From contig JACPZP010000131.1 of NCBI GenBank assembly GCA_016195405.1, forward strand, positions 52,884 to 116,883: a DNA stretch of 64,000 nt, written 5' to 3'. Below are positions 35,522-44,192 of this stretch, in pieces. The stretch comes from Planctomycetota bacterium. GTDB taxonomy: Bacteria; Planctomycetota; Planctomycetia; Gemmatales; Gemmataceae. Within the stretch, counting starts at the first letter, position 1. Each line of letters opens with the position of its first letter. The notes beneath the pieces are model-generated. The model saw only the letters and a list, made by a program, of their open reading frames with translations. It did not search any database and was not told where the DNA came from. A program made the position numbers and the translations under genes.

Positions 35522-36172
35522 ATGAAATCACACTTCATGGTACTCACCTTGATTACAGTGGTCGGTGGCTGCTCTGAGGCACCTCGGAGTGGAGTAAAAG
35601 GAGAGGCCGATCGCTTGAAGGAGAAAGCCGAGATGGATTCTGCGATTCGGGCGCGCGAGGCAAAATACCTAGAGAAAGCTCCGCTCGACATAGACATCGT
35701 TCAGAAGTCGAACCTTCGCTCGGCTGAGAAAGACGGGTGGAACGTCGATGTGTGGAGCGGGGGTCGGCTTGTTCTGGGTTTCAGTTTTGGAGTTCGAGTA
35801 TTCAAGAAAGATTGCACTACTCCTCCAGAGACTACGATTATTCTTGCACTTCGTCGCCTAGACGGAGTTGGTTCCCCTTTGCGCATCAAATTCAGGCCCG
35901 AACTCCGAGAAACTGCAATTCCAGGAGGTTACTCCGAGGTGATCATACGGGAGGACGGCACTTCCGTGGAGTCGAACGAGAAATTCAAAGGTTCACCGGG
36001 AGTTTGGGAACGGATCATTATACACCCCGTAACGCGCGAGGATCTCGAAGGGTTTATGGAAGGGAACAAGATTAGTAACTCGTTCGTTTTGGACACAACC
36101 GTTTCACTCAAGGGCGGGCCGACCCTGGAACTAAGAGGATTAAGATTTCGATTTGGAACCAGGCTGAATTAG
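35522..36172 (+). CDS. Lipoprotein, unknown function
   Basis: A 216-residue protein. The start KSHFMVLTLITVVGGC has a lipobox with Cys near residue 16, so it should be a membrane-anchored lipoprotein. A charged helix follows (GEADRLKEKAEMDSAIRA). The rest is beta-rich, ending in KGGPTLELRGLRFRFGTRLN. I recognise no family. I prefer ATG 35522 for the signal; an ATG five codons earlier at 35507 is in frame. Base composition here and just downstream is lower in G+C than the flanks, which may point to acquired DNA. Confidence 0.65.
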   Translation: MKSHFMVLTLITVVGGCSEAPRSGVKGEADRLKEKAEMDSAIRAREAKYLEKAPLDIDIVQKSNLRSAEKDGWNVDVWSGGRLVLGFSFGVRVFKKDCTTPPETTIILALRRLDGVGSPLRIKFRPELRETAIPGGYSEVIIREDGTSVESNEKFKGSPGVWERIIIHPVTREDLEGFMEGNKISNSFVLDTTVSLKGGPTLELRGLRFRFGTRLN

Positions 36173-36706
36173 TCATTTGGAAACGGCGTGCGTGTATCAT
36201 CTGGTGCCCAAAACCAGCCCCGATTGAATGAAGTAGAGTCGAGGAGTGACGCGGTGGATTAAAGTATCCGTCCGCCAAAGACACCTTGCAAGGAAAACAA
36301 AAGGGACATTCATGTTTTTTATTACCCGCTTTTCTCGACGCCTACTCGGCCCGGTTTGCCGAAGTCAAGCTCCGTTGCGATGAAATTCCGTAGATAGGCG
36401 TGTTTTTTGGTGTCCAGGCTCAGGGGGGGTATATGACTTTGAGTCTGTGAGTCCCTGACATTTTCGCCGCCGTAACATTCAACTAATCAACGTCTTGCGT
36501 CGACGAGCTCACCGCCAAAGTGCGTGAGTCTGTGACTCCGAGTTTGAACCTGTGACCTAGTTCACCTTCTCGCCACCGGAAGGCGGGAATCGTTTCATAA
36601 ACGAAAAATGCATTTCAGCAGGTGTCTGTTCTTCCTGAAAAAAACAAAACGGAAAGAAAAGACGGAAGAAAGCGAACGCAGCGAACGCAGCACGTGGGGG
36701 TTCACC
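36173..36706. other. Unassigned 534-base intergenic region with repeat remnant
   Basis: I see no gene here. Near 36297 is AAAAGGGACATTCATG, the left end of the MITE-like element, without its right end. Around 36440-36540 a short phrase (GAGTCTGTGA) recurs twice about 80 bases apart. G+C is lower than average. The region follows the lipoprotein gene and may be a site of past insertion and deletion. Confidence 0.5.
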
Positions 36707-37276
36707 TCACTCAGCCGAACCGACATCTCCAGCGTTTGCTTGTGCCGCCCGCGCCTCGTCGTCGAAGCGCATGGCGAGGGCCAGCTCATCTCGTAGCGAT
36801 TCGGCAGCCGAAACGGCGCTATTGTTCGGATCGAGGCAAAACAAATCCCACTTCTCGTTTTCAAACCCGTGCTGACGCACGTACCACTGATCGTGCTCGT
36901 TTTGCTGCACAGGAAACAGCGAACAGACCGCCGGCTTGTAGCGGAACTTGTCACCCTCCTCCGCGCCGACGCGGTGCAGCACGCAACCCGAATTGAAAAA
37001 GACGCACCAGCCATCGGCGATACGCAGCAACGGCTGGCCCAAGCGCCGTCGGCCACTGACGAACCCGCGCTTCTCCACGACGGCACGCGCCCGCGGGCGC
37101 AGCAGCGGGAGAAAGCGGCTGAGATTGGCATGGAGTTTTGCAATCTCTTCTGCATAAATCAGCGGACGTCCTTCGCGGCAGCAGATGCCGTCGCATCCGC
37201 GACCAAACGTGCACTCATAGGTGGCGGCATGCAGATTGATCACGGGCAATTCGGTCGCGCGCGAGTCGTTTGGCAC
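36707..37276 (-). CDS. YkgJ-like cysteine-cluster (DUF3109-type) protein
   Basis: A protein of about 189 residues. Cys residues in CTFGRGCDGICCREG, GWCVFFNSGC, PAVCSLFPV and DLFCLDPN match the YkgJ/DUF3109 group, thought to bind zinc or iron through a Cys-rich cluster. I placed the start at GTG 37276 (PNDSRATELPV), because the longer frame to 37390 has a basic, unlikely extension and crosses the divergent promoter. No partner gene is evident. The role of the family is unknown. Confidence 0.7.
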   Translation of the reverse strand: MPNDSRATELPVINLHAATYECTFGRGCDGICCREGRPLIYAEEIAKLHANLSRFLPLLRPRARAVVEKRGFVSGRRRLGQPLLRIADGWCVFFNSGCVLHRVGAEEGDKFRYKPAVCSLFPVQQNEHDQWYVRQHGFENEKWDLFCLDPNNSAVSAAESLRDELALAMRFDDEARAAQANAGDVGSAE

Positions 37277-37412
37277 CGTTCGCCTTCCTCTACTTGTCAC
37301 GTTGTTGGGCCGCGCGCTTTTTCCGCGCACTGGCCGCTGGACACTCGTGGATTTCTGTGGTACGCTCCCACCTAAATTGGAGGGTAGCAATTGTCAGGGG
37401 GTATCAGTAGGG

Positions 37413-37874
37413 ATGAAGCCCAAACGCGTCCAATGCGATCGCTGTGGCACGAAGTACCGGCTGCGAACGCTGCGGTGTCCGGGCTGTGATGCCCTCAACC
37501 CACACGCGGCCGGCAAGGGCCTGACGAAGAGCGACCGGGTGGTGGGCGTCATCTTGCTCGTCTTCGGCATCCTGAGCGGCATCGTGCTCACCGTTCTGCT
37601 CATCGCGTCCGTGTGGATTGGCGCGATGCGCGGCATCCGCGGCGCGGCCGCGTGCATCATCCTCATGGTGCTTCCGGTTGGTTTGATATTCCATGGAATC
37701 CTCCTTCTTATCGGGATTCATCCCAGGGACTTTTATTCCTGGTGGGACCACCTCCCCAGTGTGGCGCGACGCCTGGCCTGGGGCCTGCTGGCTCTTGTCA
37801 TCGTGATCTTCTTTATCGTCTTCTTCTTCGGCGAAGCCTTCCCTACCAGGACCGTGAGCTTTGACGATGATTGA
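37413..37874 (+). CDS. Zinc-ribbon membrane protein
   Basis: A 153-residue protein. The N-terminus has CDRCGTKYRLRTLRCPGC, a four-Cys zinc ribbon, then about three helices (VVGVILLVFGILSGIVLTVL, AACIILMVLPVGLIFHGILL and LAWGLLALVIVIFFIVFFFG). AGGGGGT precedes ATG 37413. It lies 40 bases upstream of another zinc-ribbon membrane protein, so the pair may act together. The function is unknown. Confidence 0.7.
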   Translation: MKPKRVQCDRCGTKYRLRTLRCPGCDALNPHAAGKGLTKSDRVVGVILLVFGILSGIVLTVLLIASVWIGAMRGIRGAAACIILMVLPVGLIFHGILLLIGIHPRDFYSWWDHLPSVARRLAWGLLALVIVIFFIVFFFGEAFPTRTVSFDDD

Positions 37875-37914
37875 TGAATGTCCGGCCCAGTAGCGTGCTC
37901 TTGGAGATATGACC

Positions 37915-38754
37915 ATGCCTGTCATCATTCAATGTCCCTCGTGTGAAAGCCGGCTGAAAGTCGCCGAAGACAAGCGCGGAAAAAAAATCAACTGTCCGAA
38001 GTGCGAGTATGGATTCAAAGTGGATTCCGGCGGCGCGGATTACCACGCGGACGATCCGGATAGCGAGGATCGTCCGAGAGCACGAAGAGCCGACGCGGAT
38101 GACGAAGAACGCGGCGAGGTTCGGATCCGGTCCAAGAAAAAGGGGAAAAAGAAACAGGCGTCATCGCGCTGGCTTTGGATTGCCGGCTCTGCCGGCGGCG
38201 GCGCCGTGGTGCTCGGCCTGCTCATCTGGGCAGCCGTGATGTTCCTGGGCGGCGCCCCGCCGGCCCAGCCGATCACCACTTGGGAAAAATACACCAGCAG
38301 CGAACAAGGGGAGTTCGGCTTCGTGTACCCGGCCGATTGGCACGAAAAGAGCTACGGCATCAAGGACAGGCGCGAAGTTGAGATCACCGGTCCCGGTGCG
38401 TCGATCACTATCAAAGAGAGCATAGGCGGCTCGCTTTTGGGCGACATCGCCGGCGGCCTCTCCCGCGGAGGGCCCGACAATGACGAACTCTCGCCTGTGG
38501 CACAAGTGCACGAGGCGCGTCGTCCGGACACCAAAGGCTACGAAGAAAAACCGGCCAAGACCGTGATGGCCAGACACGGCAAGGTGCGACGGTCGGCCTA
38601 CGCCCAGGGCTCCAAACGCGGCTATCGGGTCACGATGTTGATGAATCTAACCGCGCTGGATATTTACTGCGAGTGCCGGGCTTCCGATTGGGCCACCCTG
38701 CGGCCGGCGTTCGAGCGCTTTATCGAGAGCCTGGGCCGAGGCGCGCCGCCGTGA
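37915..38754 (+). CDS. MJ0042-type zinc-ribbon, single-pass membrane protein
   Basis: A 279-residue protein. It starts PVIIQCPSCESRLKVAEDKR and continues INCPKCEYGF, the MJ0042-type zinc ribbon with four Cys. A very acidic-then-basic linker leads to a membrane helix near 85-108 (AGGGAVVLGLLIWAAVMFLG). The outer domain (GEFGFVYPADWHEKS, ASITIKESIGGS) resembles PsbP/Mog1-like folds, and ends in an exposed helix. GGAG lies 9 bases before ATG 37915, so I prefer it to the ATG at 37909. A role in sensing or export is inference. Confidence 0.7.
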   Translation: MPVIIQCPSCESRLKVAEDKRGKKINCPKCEYGFKVDSGGADYHADDPDSEDRPRARRADADDEERGEVRIRSKKKGKKKQASSRWLWIAGSAGGGAVVLGLLIWAAVMFLGGAPPAQPITTWEKYTSSEQGEFGFVYPADWHEKSYGIKDRREVEITGPGASITIKESIGGSLLGDIAGGLSRGGPDNDELSPVAQVHEARRPDTKGYEEKPAKTVMARHGKVRRSAYAQGSKRGYRVTMLMNLTALDIYCECRASDWATLRPAFERFIESLGRGAPP

Positions 38755-38931
38755 GCCATCGTGACGGTTTTCAGCGGCTCCTACCCACAATCGCGCTTGC
38801 GATCACCGGCTTATCGACTACACTGGCCATGTCCCTTCACCAACCCAGAAGTTGCGCTCTCCGCATGGCGGCGGCGCGGCTCATTTACACGGCCCCTTCA
38901 GGGGAAGGCGTGACCGCGTGGAGGGTGGACT

Positions 38932-41900
38932 ATGTCAACCAGGCCAACCGCCACGGGCCCCCACGGCGATGCTCAGCAGCAGTATGAGCAACTGGTGGCA
39001 AGCGTCGATGGCATCGTCTGGGAACTCGATGCCCAGTCCTTCCAATTCACCTTCGTGAGCCAGCAAGCCGAGCGCTTGCTGGGTTACCCGTTGCAGGAAT
39101 GGCTCAAGCCGGGATTTTGGGTGGACCATCTCCACCCGGATGACCGCGCTTGGGCCGCCGAGTTCTGCCTGCGGGCCACCCGCGAGAAGCGCAGCCACGA
39201 CTTTGAATACCGTATGATCGCCGCCGACGGACGAACCGTCTGGCTGCGCGACCTTGTGAGCGTGGTCGTGGAAAGCGACGTGGCCATCAAGCTCCGCGGC
39301 ATCATGGTGGACGTCACCGATCGCAAACAGACCGAGGAAGCGCTGCGGGAAAGCGAGGAACTCTTTCGCCACACCACGGCGGAATTGCAACGCGTGATGG
39401 CCTCGGTCTCCGACTATCTTTGGAGTGGCCAAGTCGATGAACAAGGGAACTGGAAATACCACTACTACTCGCCGGTCGTGGAGAAGATCACGGGCCGGCC
39501 TCCCTCTTTCTATCTGGAGGGTCCCGAACGTTGGCTGGAGACAATTCACCCGGAGGATCGGCCGCGACTCGTTGCCGCCTTCCAGCGGGTCGTGGCCGGC
39601 CAGTCGGAGCGCGAGGACGAGGAATACCGGGTGGTGCGCCCCGATGGAGTGATTCGCTGGGTCCGGGACTGTGCGACGGTGACGCGGCTGGGACATGGCG
39701 GTCTCCGCATCGACGGTGCTGTGAGTGATATCACCGAGCGCAAGCACGTGGAGGCAGAACGCCAGGCCCATCTCCGGTTTTTGGAAAGCATGGATCACGT
39801 CAACCGGGCCATGCAAGGGACGAATGACCTCGAGCAGATGATGCGCGATGTTCTGGACGCCGTGCTTTCAATCTTCGATTGCGACCGAGCGTGGTTGGTG
39901 TATCCGTGCGATCCAGAGGCCGCTTCGTGGTGGGTGCCGATGGAGCGTACCCGCCCGGAATATCCCGGCGCCTTCGCGTTAGGCCTGATTGTGCCCGTCG
40001 ATCCTGAGGTCGTGCGCGTGTTTCGCACGGTGAGGGCTTCCACCGGTCCGGTGCGCTTCGGTCCGGGATCGGAACATCCGCTGCCCACAGAGGCGGCCAA
40101 GCGTTTCCACGTCCAGTCCCAAATTACCATGGCCATCGACCCCAAAGTCGACAAACCCTACGTCTTCGGGTTGCACCAGTGCTCTTACCCGCGTGTCTGG
40201 ACGGCGCAGGAGGAGAGGCTATTCCAGGAGATCGGCCGACGGCTGGCCGACGCCCTGACCAGCCTGCTGGCCTATCGGGCATTGCGTGTCAGCGAGGGGC
40301 ACTACCGCTTGATTGTCGAAACCGCCCCGATTTGCATCCATGAGGTTGATCGAATTGGTCGATTGATCTCGATGAACCCCACCGGTCTCAAGATGATGGG
40401 GCTCACCGATGAAAATCAATTGGGTGGCATGGCATACCTGGATGCCGTCGCGCCCGCTGACCGGCCGCGCATCGGTGAATTGCTGGATAGGGCGCTGGCG
40501 GGACAATCAGCCGAGTTCGAGTTTGTTGCCGCCACGGAGGGCGAGCCGCGCCGATTCGCCTCCAGCTTCATTCCCATCCGAGGGAAAGACGGGTCGGTCC
40601 AGAAGCTGATGGGCATGACGCAAGAGATCACCGAACGCCATCGAGCCGAGGAGGCGCTGCAAGCGAGCGAGGCCAAGTACCGTGCCATTTTCGACAATGC
40701 CGTCGAGGGCCTCTTTCAGACGACCCCCTCAGGGACGTTTCTAAGCTTGAACCCAGCCTTGGCGCGCATCTATGGTTTTGAGTCCCCCGAAGAAGTGATC
40801 GCCCATTTCGAGGACATTGGCCACCAGCTCTACGTGGACCCCCACCGTCGCCAGGAGTTCGTCCGCCAGATCGACGCTCACGGGGCTGTCAAAGGGTTTG
40901 AATTCGAGATTTGGCGCAAAGATGGAACGCGCGCCTGGGTTGCCGAAAGCACGCGCGCCGTCCGAGACGTCGCCGGCAACTTGCTCTGGTACGAGGGCAC
41001 GGTCGAAGACATCACGGAGCGCAAGCGGGCGGAGCGCGCCCTGGTCGAGAGTCACAGTGTCTTGAATGCCGTTATCGAAGGAGCGTCCGATGCCATCTTC
41101 GTCAAGGATCTTCAAGGCCGTTACGTGATGATCAACGCTGCCGGCGCTCGGTTCATCGGCAAGCCGGTTGAAGCGATCATCGGCAATGATGACCGCGCGC
41201 TGTTCACGCCAGACACCGCATGTATCTTAATGGAGCGCGACCGCCAGGTGTTGGCCGCGGGTGAATCCCGCACGTTCGAGGAGACGGCGACTGCGGCCGG
41301 CGTGACGCGGACGTACCTTTCGTGCAAAGGCGTCTACCGTGACGCCCACGACAAGGTGATCGGTCTCGTTGGCATCGCCCGTGACGTCACCGAACTGAAA
41401 CGGCTGGAGGAGCAGTTCCGTCAGGCGCAGAAGATGGAGGCGGTGGGACGGCTGGCCGGTGGGTTGGCCCACGATTTTAACAACCTCCTCACCGTCATCA
41501 ACGGCTACAGCGCGCTGGTCCTTAGCGGCCTCCGCGTAGACGACCCTAACCGCGAGCGGCTCGTCGAGATTCAGCGGTCCGGCGAACGCGCTGCTAACTT
41601 AACCCGCCAACTTTTGGCCTTCAGCCGCAAGCAGGTGCTCCAGCCTCAGGTCGTTAATCTCAACACTCTGCTCGGCGAATTGGGAAAGCTGCTTCGGCCG
41701 CTGATCGGCGAGGACATCGAGGTGGCTTTGGCGCCGGACGGGGATCTCGGCCTGGCGAAGGTTGATCCGGGGCAATTCGAACAAGCCATCACCAACCTGG
41801 CGGTCAACGCCCGTGACGCGATGCCTCAAGGAGGACGGCTGATCATCGAGACCCACAACGCTGAGTTGGATGAAGACTACGCCGAGCGCCACCCGGAGGT

Positions 41901-42567
41901 TAGGCCCGGCCGGTATGTCCTGGTAACCGTAAGTGACACGGGGCAAGGTATGGACGAGGCCACCAAGGCCCGTATCTTCGAACCGTTCTTCACCACGAAG
42001 GGACCGGGCAAAGGGACGGGGCTGGGACTGGCCATGGTGTACGGCTTCGTCAAGCAATCCGGTGGGCACGTCGAAATGTCCAGCGAATGGGGCCACGGCA
42101 CGACGTTCACGGTCTACTTGCCGCGCGCTGAAGAGACTACTCCTTCCGCCAAGATGTTCCCGGACGTTCCTAGGGTCTCCAAGGGCGCCGAGACGGTCTT
42201 GCTCGTCGAGGATGAGGATGCCGTCCGGACCCTATCCAGACTCGTCCTCCAGTCGAACGGGTACACGGTTTTGGAAGCACGGGATGGGCTGGAGGCGATC
42301 CGGGTCGCCCAGCGCCATCAGGGACCGATCCACATCCTCGTAACCGACCTGGTAATGCCCCGAATGAGTGGTCGGCAACTGGCCGACTTGTTGGCGCAGG
42401 CCAGGCCCCATGCACGAGTCCTCTTTATGTCCGGCTACACCGACGAAACGGTTCTGCGCCACGGGGTGCCAGAAGTAAGCGTCGCCTTTCTGCAAAAGCC
42501 CTTCAACCCGATTGATTTGGCGTGGAAAGTCCGCGAGGTGCTGGATTCGGAAAAGGAGCAAAGTTAA
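38932..42567 (+). CDS. Hybrid sensor histidine kinase (PAS x5, GAF, HisKA, HATPase, REC)
   Basis: A 1211-residue soluble protein with no membrane helix. Five PAS domains and one GAF domain come first: PAS1 about 18-135, PAS2 150-275, GAF 290-450, PAS3-5 460-830. The joins read ITERKHVEAERQ-like, as expected of PAC motifs. The phospho-acceptor is His847 in GLAHDFNNLL. N and G boxes are AITNLAVNARDAM, VSDTGQGMDEA and KGTGLGLAMVYG. A receiver domain occupies 1085-1205, with Asp1139 in VTDLVMP. It is a cytoplasmic hybrid kinase, probably a first sensor of a phosphorelay; no partner regulator is adjacent. GGAGGGTGG precedes the ATG. Confidence 0.95.
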   Translation: MSTRPTATGPHGDAQQQYEQLVASVDGIVWELDAQSFQFTFVSQQAERLLGYPLQEWLKPGFWVDHLHPDDRAWAAEFCLRATREKRSHDFEYRMIAADGRTVWLRDLVSVVVESDVAIKLRGIMVDVTDRKQTEEALRESEELFRHTTAELQRVMASVSDYLWSGQVDEQGNWKYHYYSPVVEKITGRPPSFYLEGPERWLETIHPEDRPRLVAAFQRVVAGQSEREDEEYRVVRPDGVIRWVRDCATVTRLGHGGLRIDGAVSDITERKHVEAERQAHLRFLESMDHVNRAMQGTNDLEQMMRDVLDAVLSIFDCDRAWLVYPCDPEAASWWVPMERTRPEYPGAFALGLIVPVDPEVVRVFRTVRASTGPVRFGPGSEHPLPTEAAKRFHVQSQITMAIDPKVDKPYVFGLHQCSYPRVWTAQEERLFQEIGRRLADALTSLLAYRALRVSEGHYRLIVETAPICIHEVDRIGRLISMNPTGLKMMGLTDENQLGGMAYLDAVAPADRPRIGELLDRALAGQSAEFEFVAATEGEPRRFASSFIPIRGKDGSVQKLMGMTQEITERHRAEEALQASEAKYRAIFDNAVEGLFQTTPSGTFLSLNPALARIYGFESPEEVIAHFEDIGHQLYVDPHRRQEFVRQIDAHGAVKGFEFEIWRKDGTRAWVAESTRAVRDVAGNLLWYEGTVEDITERKRAERALVESHSVLNAVIEGASDAIFVKDLQGRYVMINAAGARFIGKPVEAIIGNDDRALFTPDTACILMERDRQVLAAGESRTFEETATAAGVTRTYLSCKGVYRDAHDKVIGLVGIARDVTELKRLEEQFRQAQKMEAVGRLAGGLAHDFNNLLTVINGYSALVLSGLRVDDPNRERLVEIQRSGERAANLTRQLLAFSRKQVLQPQVVNLNTLLGELGKLLRPLIGEDIEVALAPDGDLGLAKVDPGQFEQAITNLAVNARDAMPQGGRLIIETHNAELDEDYAERHPEVRPGRYVLVTVSDTGQGMDEATKARIFEPFFTTKGPGKGTGLGLAMVYGFVKQSGGHVEMSSEWGHGTTFTVYLPRAEETTPSAKMFPDVPRVSKGAETVLLVEDEDAVRTLSRLVLQSNGYTVLEARDGLEAIRVAQRHQGPIHILVTDLVMPRMSGRQLADLLAQARPHARVLFMSGYTDETVLRHGVPEVSVAFLQKPFNPIDLAWKVREVLDSEKEQS

Positions 42568-42592
42568 GGGAGTTGCTTTGCGTGTAAAACGC

Positions 42593-42632
42593 AAGGAGGT
42601 CGCGCGCATCGGGCGCTGCGCACGACCTCCTT
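42593..42632. terminator. Bidirectional terminator between convergent genes
   Basis: AAGGAGGTCG and CGACCTCCTT form a 10-base stem that extends inward through GCGCA/TGCGC. A T-run follows on the plus strand, and on the minus strand the stem is followed by GCGTTTT. It lies between the stops of the hybrid kinase (42567) and the LEDRAVPS protein (42657). Confidence 0.75.
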
Positions 42633-42656
42633 TTGAGTTGAAGCGGCTGCCGAACG

Positions 42657-43778
42657 CTACTTCTGTCCGCCCCGCTTGAGGCCGAATGGGCTGACCAAGA
42701 GGTCGTTGAACCCGTCGAAGCCGACCAGCACGTCGGCGGGGTTGTTGGTGCGGAAGATATTGTGCTCGGCGCGCGGATTGGCGATGAGCGTCGATTGGAT
42801 GTTGGTGTTGCCGCTGCCGTTGAGGTCGTTGTAGACCGGCGAGCGGCCGATGGCGGTCGAAGCGCCGGAGGCGCCGCCGGCTTTTTCGAGGTCGAGAGCG
42901 CCGGTGCCTCCGATTAGCGTGTTATTGCCGCCAGCGCCGTATTGTACGTCCGGGATATCGGTGTTGTTGATAATCGTGTCGTTGCCGGCGCCGCCGAAGT
43001 TGGCGACCAGCTTGACGTCGGAGCGGTTGAAGGTTTGGGTTTGGAAGCCGTTGCCGTCATTGAGATTGTAGACGGCGACAACTTTGTTGCCGACCTGGTT
43101 GAGGATGTAGGTGTCGCCGTTGTTGTTGGCGGCGAAGTAGAGGACGCCCTGGTCGAGGACGATGGCGCCCGAGCCGGGCAGACGATTGGCATCGAAAAAG
43201 CGGGCGACGCGATCGTTGGCCTCGGCGCCCTCGACGGTGGAGGCGGCGTTGGTGAAGACGTAATCGCGATTGGCATCGGCGGCGATCGAGATTTGATTCG
43301 TGCCCAAAAGGTCGTAGATCAGGTTGCGGCCATCGCCGGCCTTGATGGTGGTGTTTCCGGCCCCGCCGTAGATGTTGTTGTTGCCGTTGCCGACCTCGAT
43401 GGTCGAGCCGCTGCCCGATTCCTGGATGACGTTATTGCCGTCGCCGGCGGTGATATTGACGCTGGCGGCTTTGCTGAGGACGACGTTGTTGCCGCCGCCG
43501 ACGTCGACGTTGCCGGAGAAGGGCGTGAGGTTGGTGAATTTGTCGCTGCGCTCGCCGCCCGTGTAGTTGACGGTGGTCACGGGATCGGTGAAGGTGTACG
43601 ACTTGCCGTCGAGTTGCACCTGCACCGTGTTGGCGTCGGGTTGACTGACGACGGCGGTGTGAGAGCGATGGGCATCAGCCACGATGCTGAGGACGCCGGC
43701 GTCGAGCTGGACCGAGTTGCCCGACGGAACGGCGCGGTCCTCCAACTGCTCCAAGGCGAAAGACTTTGACTTAACCAT
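42657..43778 (-). CDS. Secreted beta-roll protein with LEDRAVPS sorting motif
   Basis: A 373-residue protein. It begins VKSKSFALEQLEDRAVPSGN, the planctomycete surface-protein signature. The following repeats, such as GGGNNVVLSKAASVNITAGD, GNGNNNIYGGAGNTTIKAGDG and ANNNGDTYILN, are Asn/Gly/Asp-rich and resemble degenerate RTX-type beta-rolls. Calcium binding is plausible, but the GGxGxD core is only partly kept. The start with CGAGG upstream is at 43778; the longer frame to 43859 lacks support. Probably a surface or matrix protein. Confidence 0.75.
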   Translation of the reverse strand: MVKSKSFALEQLEDRAVPSGNSVQLDAGVLSIVADAHRSHTAVVSQPDANTVQVQLDGKSYTFTDPVTTVNYTGGERSDKFTNLTPFSGNVDVGGGNNVVLSKAASVNITAGDGNNVIQESGSGSTIEVGNGNNNIYGGAGNTTIKAGDGRNLIYDLLGTNQISIAADANRDYVFTNAASTVEGAEANDRVARFFDANRLPGSGAIVLDQGVLYFAANNNGDTYILNQVGNKVVAVYNLNDGNGFQTQTFNRSDVKLVANFGGAGNDTIINNTDIPDVQYGAGGNNTLIGGTGALDLEKAGGASGASTAIGRSPVYNDLNGSGNTNIQSTLIANPRAEHNIFRTNNPADVLVGFDGFNDLLVSPFGLKRGGQK

Positions 43779-44020
43779 GTGGTACCTCGAAAGAATAAAG
43801 GACAAGGAAACATCCCAAGCGCGCAATCGATAGAGCGCGCAGAGGATGCACCAGGGCACGCAAAGATTAAGAGCTCAAGCGGGGGTTGGGACGGGAGCGG
43901 TCAAAGGGGGAGAGAGGGAAGAAAAGTCTTGGACGGAAAACGGTCGTGGACGGGATTGACAAAGATTAGAATATGAAGTGCCAACGAGCAACTTTTTTCT
44001 CCAGAAAAAGCTTGCTTTGC

Positions 44021-44049
44021 TTGACAATGCGCGGTTTAGGCCGCAAATT
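44021..44049 (+). promoter_or_regulatory. Possible sigma-70-like promoter of cytochrome cluster
   Basis: A consensus TTGACA at 44021-44026 is followed after 17 bases by CAAATT (4 of 6 to TATAAT). The distance to the cytochrome start is 143 bases, and the transcript would carry the 44111-44170 hairpin in its leader. The -10 match is weak. Confidence 0.3.
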
Positions 44050-44110
44050 CCTTGTAATCCCACTTTCCCGTCCATGCAATCCTCCCTATTAAGGTCCCCG
44101 ATTTTCATAC

Positions 44111-44170
44111 CCGTGGGGCAGGCTTCCTGCGTCGCCGCCTAGCCGGCGAACGGGAATGTCTGCCCCACGG
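44111..44170. repeat. 60-base inverted repeat in the leader of the cytochrome cluster
   Basis: The outer arms CCGTGGGGCAG and CTGCCCCACGG are perfect 11-base complements. Between them lies a smaller paired region around CGCCGCCTAGCCGGCG. It ends 22 bases before the start codon of the first cytochrome gene, so in RNA it could influence ribosome access. It looks like a REP-type element. Confidence 0.7.
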
Positions 44171-44192
44171 CGCCCATGCAAAGGCTGCTGTC

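Larger units (their letters stand above)
43779..44192. other. Divergent intergenic region of 414 bases
   Basis: It separates the beta-roll protein (minus) from the cytochrome cluster (plus). I see no gene. It holds a weak promoter match for the cluster (44021-44049) and a 60-base inverted repeat (44111-44170). Purine-rich runs (43900-43925) are otherwise unassigned. Confidence 0.5.

Noticed and set aside
38932..42567. Hybrid histidine kinase as a membrane receptor
   Set aside because: No hydrophobic segment long enough for a membrane helix was found, so I describe it as cytoplasmic.
42942..43769. A 275-codon plus-strand frame rich in Val, Asp and Gly
   Set aside because: Antisense to the beta-roll repeats of the LEDRAVPS protein; its apparent repeats mirror those of the real gene.
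43951..43985. A TTGACA followed by AT-rich bases as a second promoter for the cytochrome cluster
   Set aside because: No -10 element at a workable distance; the AT-rich part begins only 5 bases after the -35 match.
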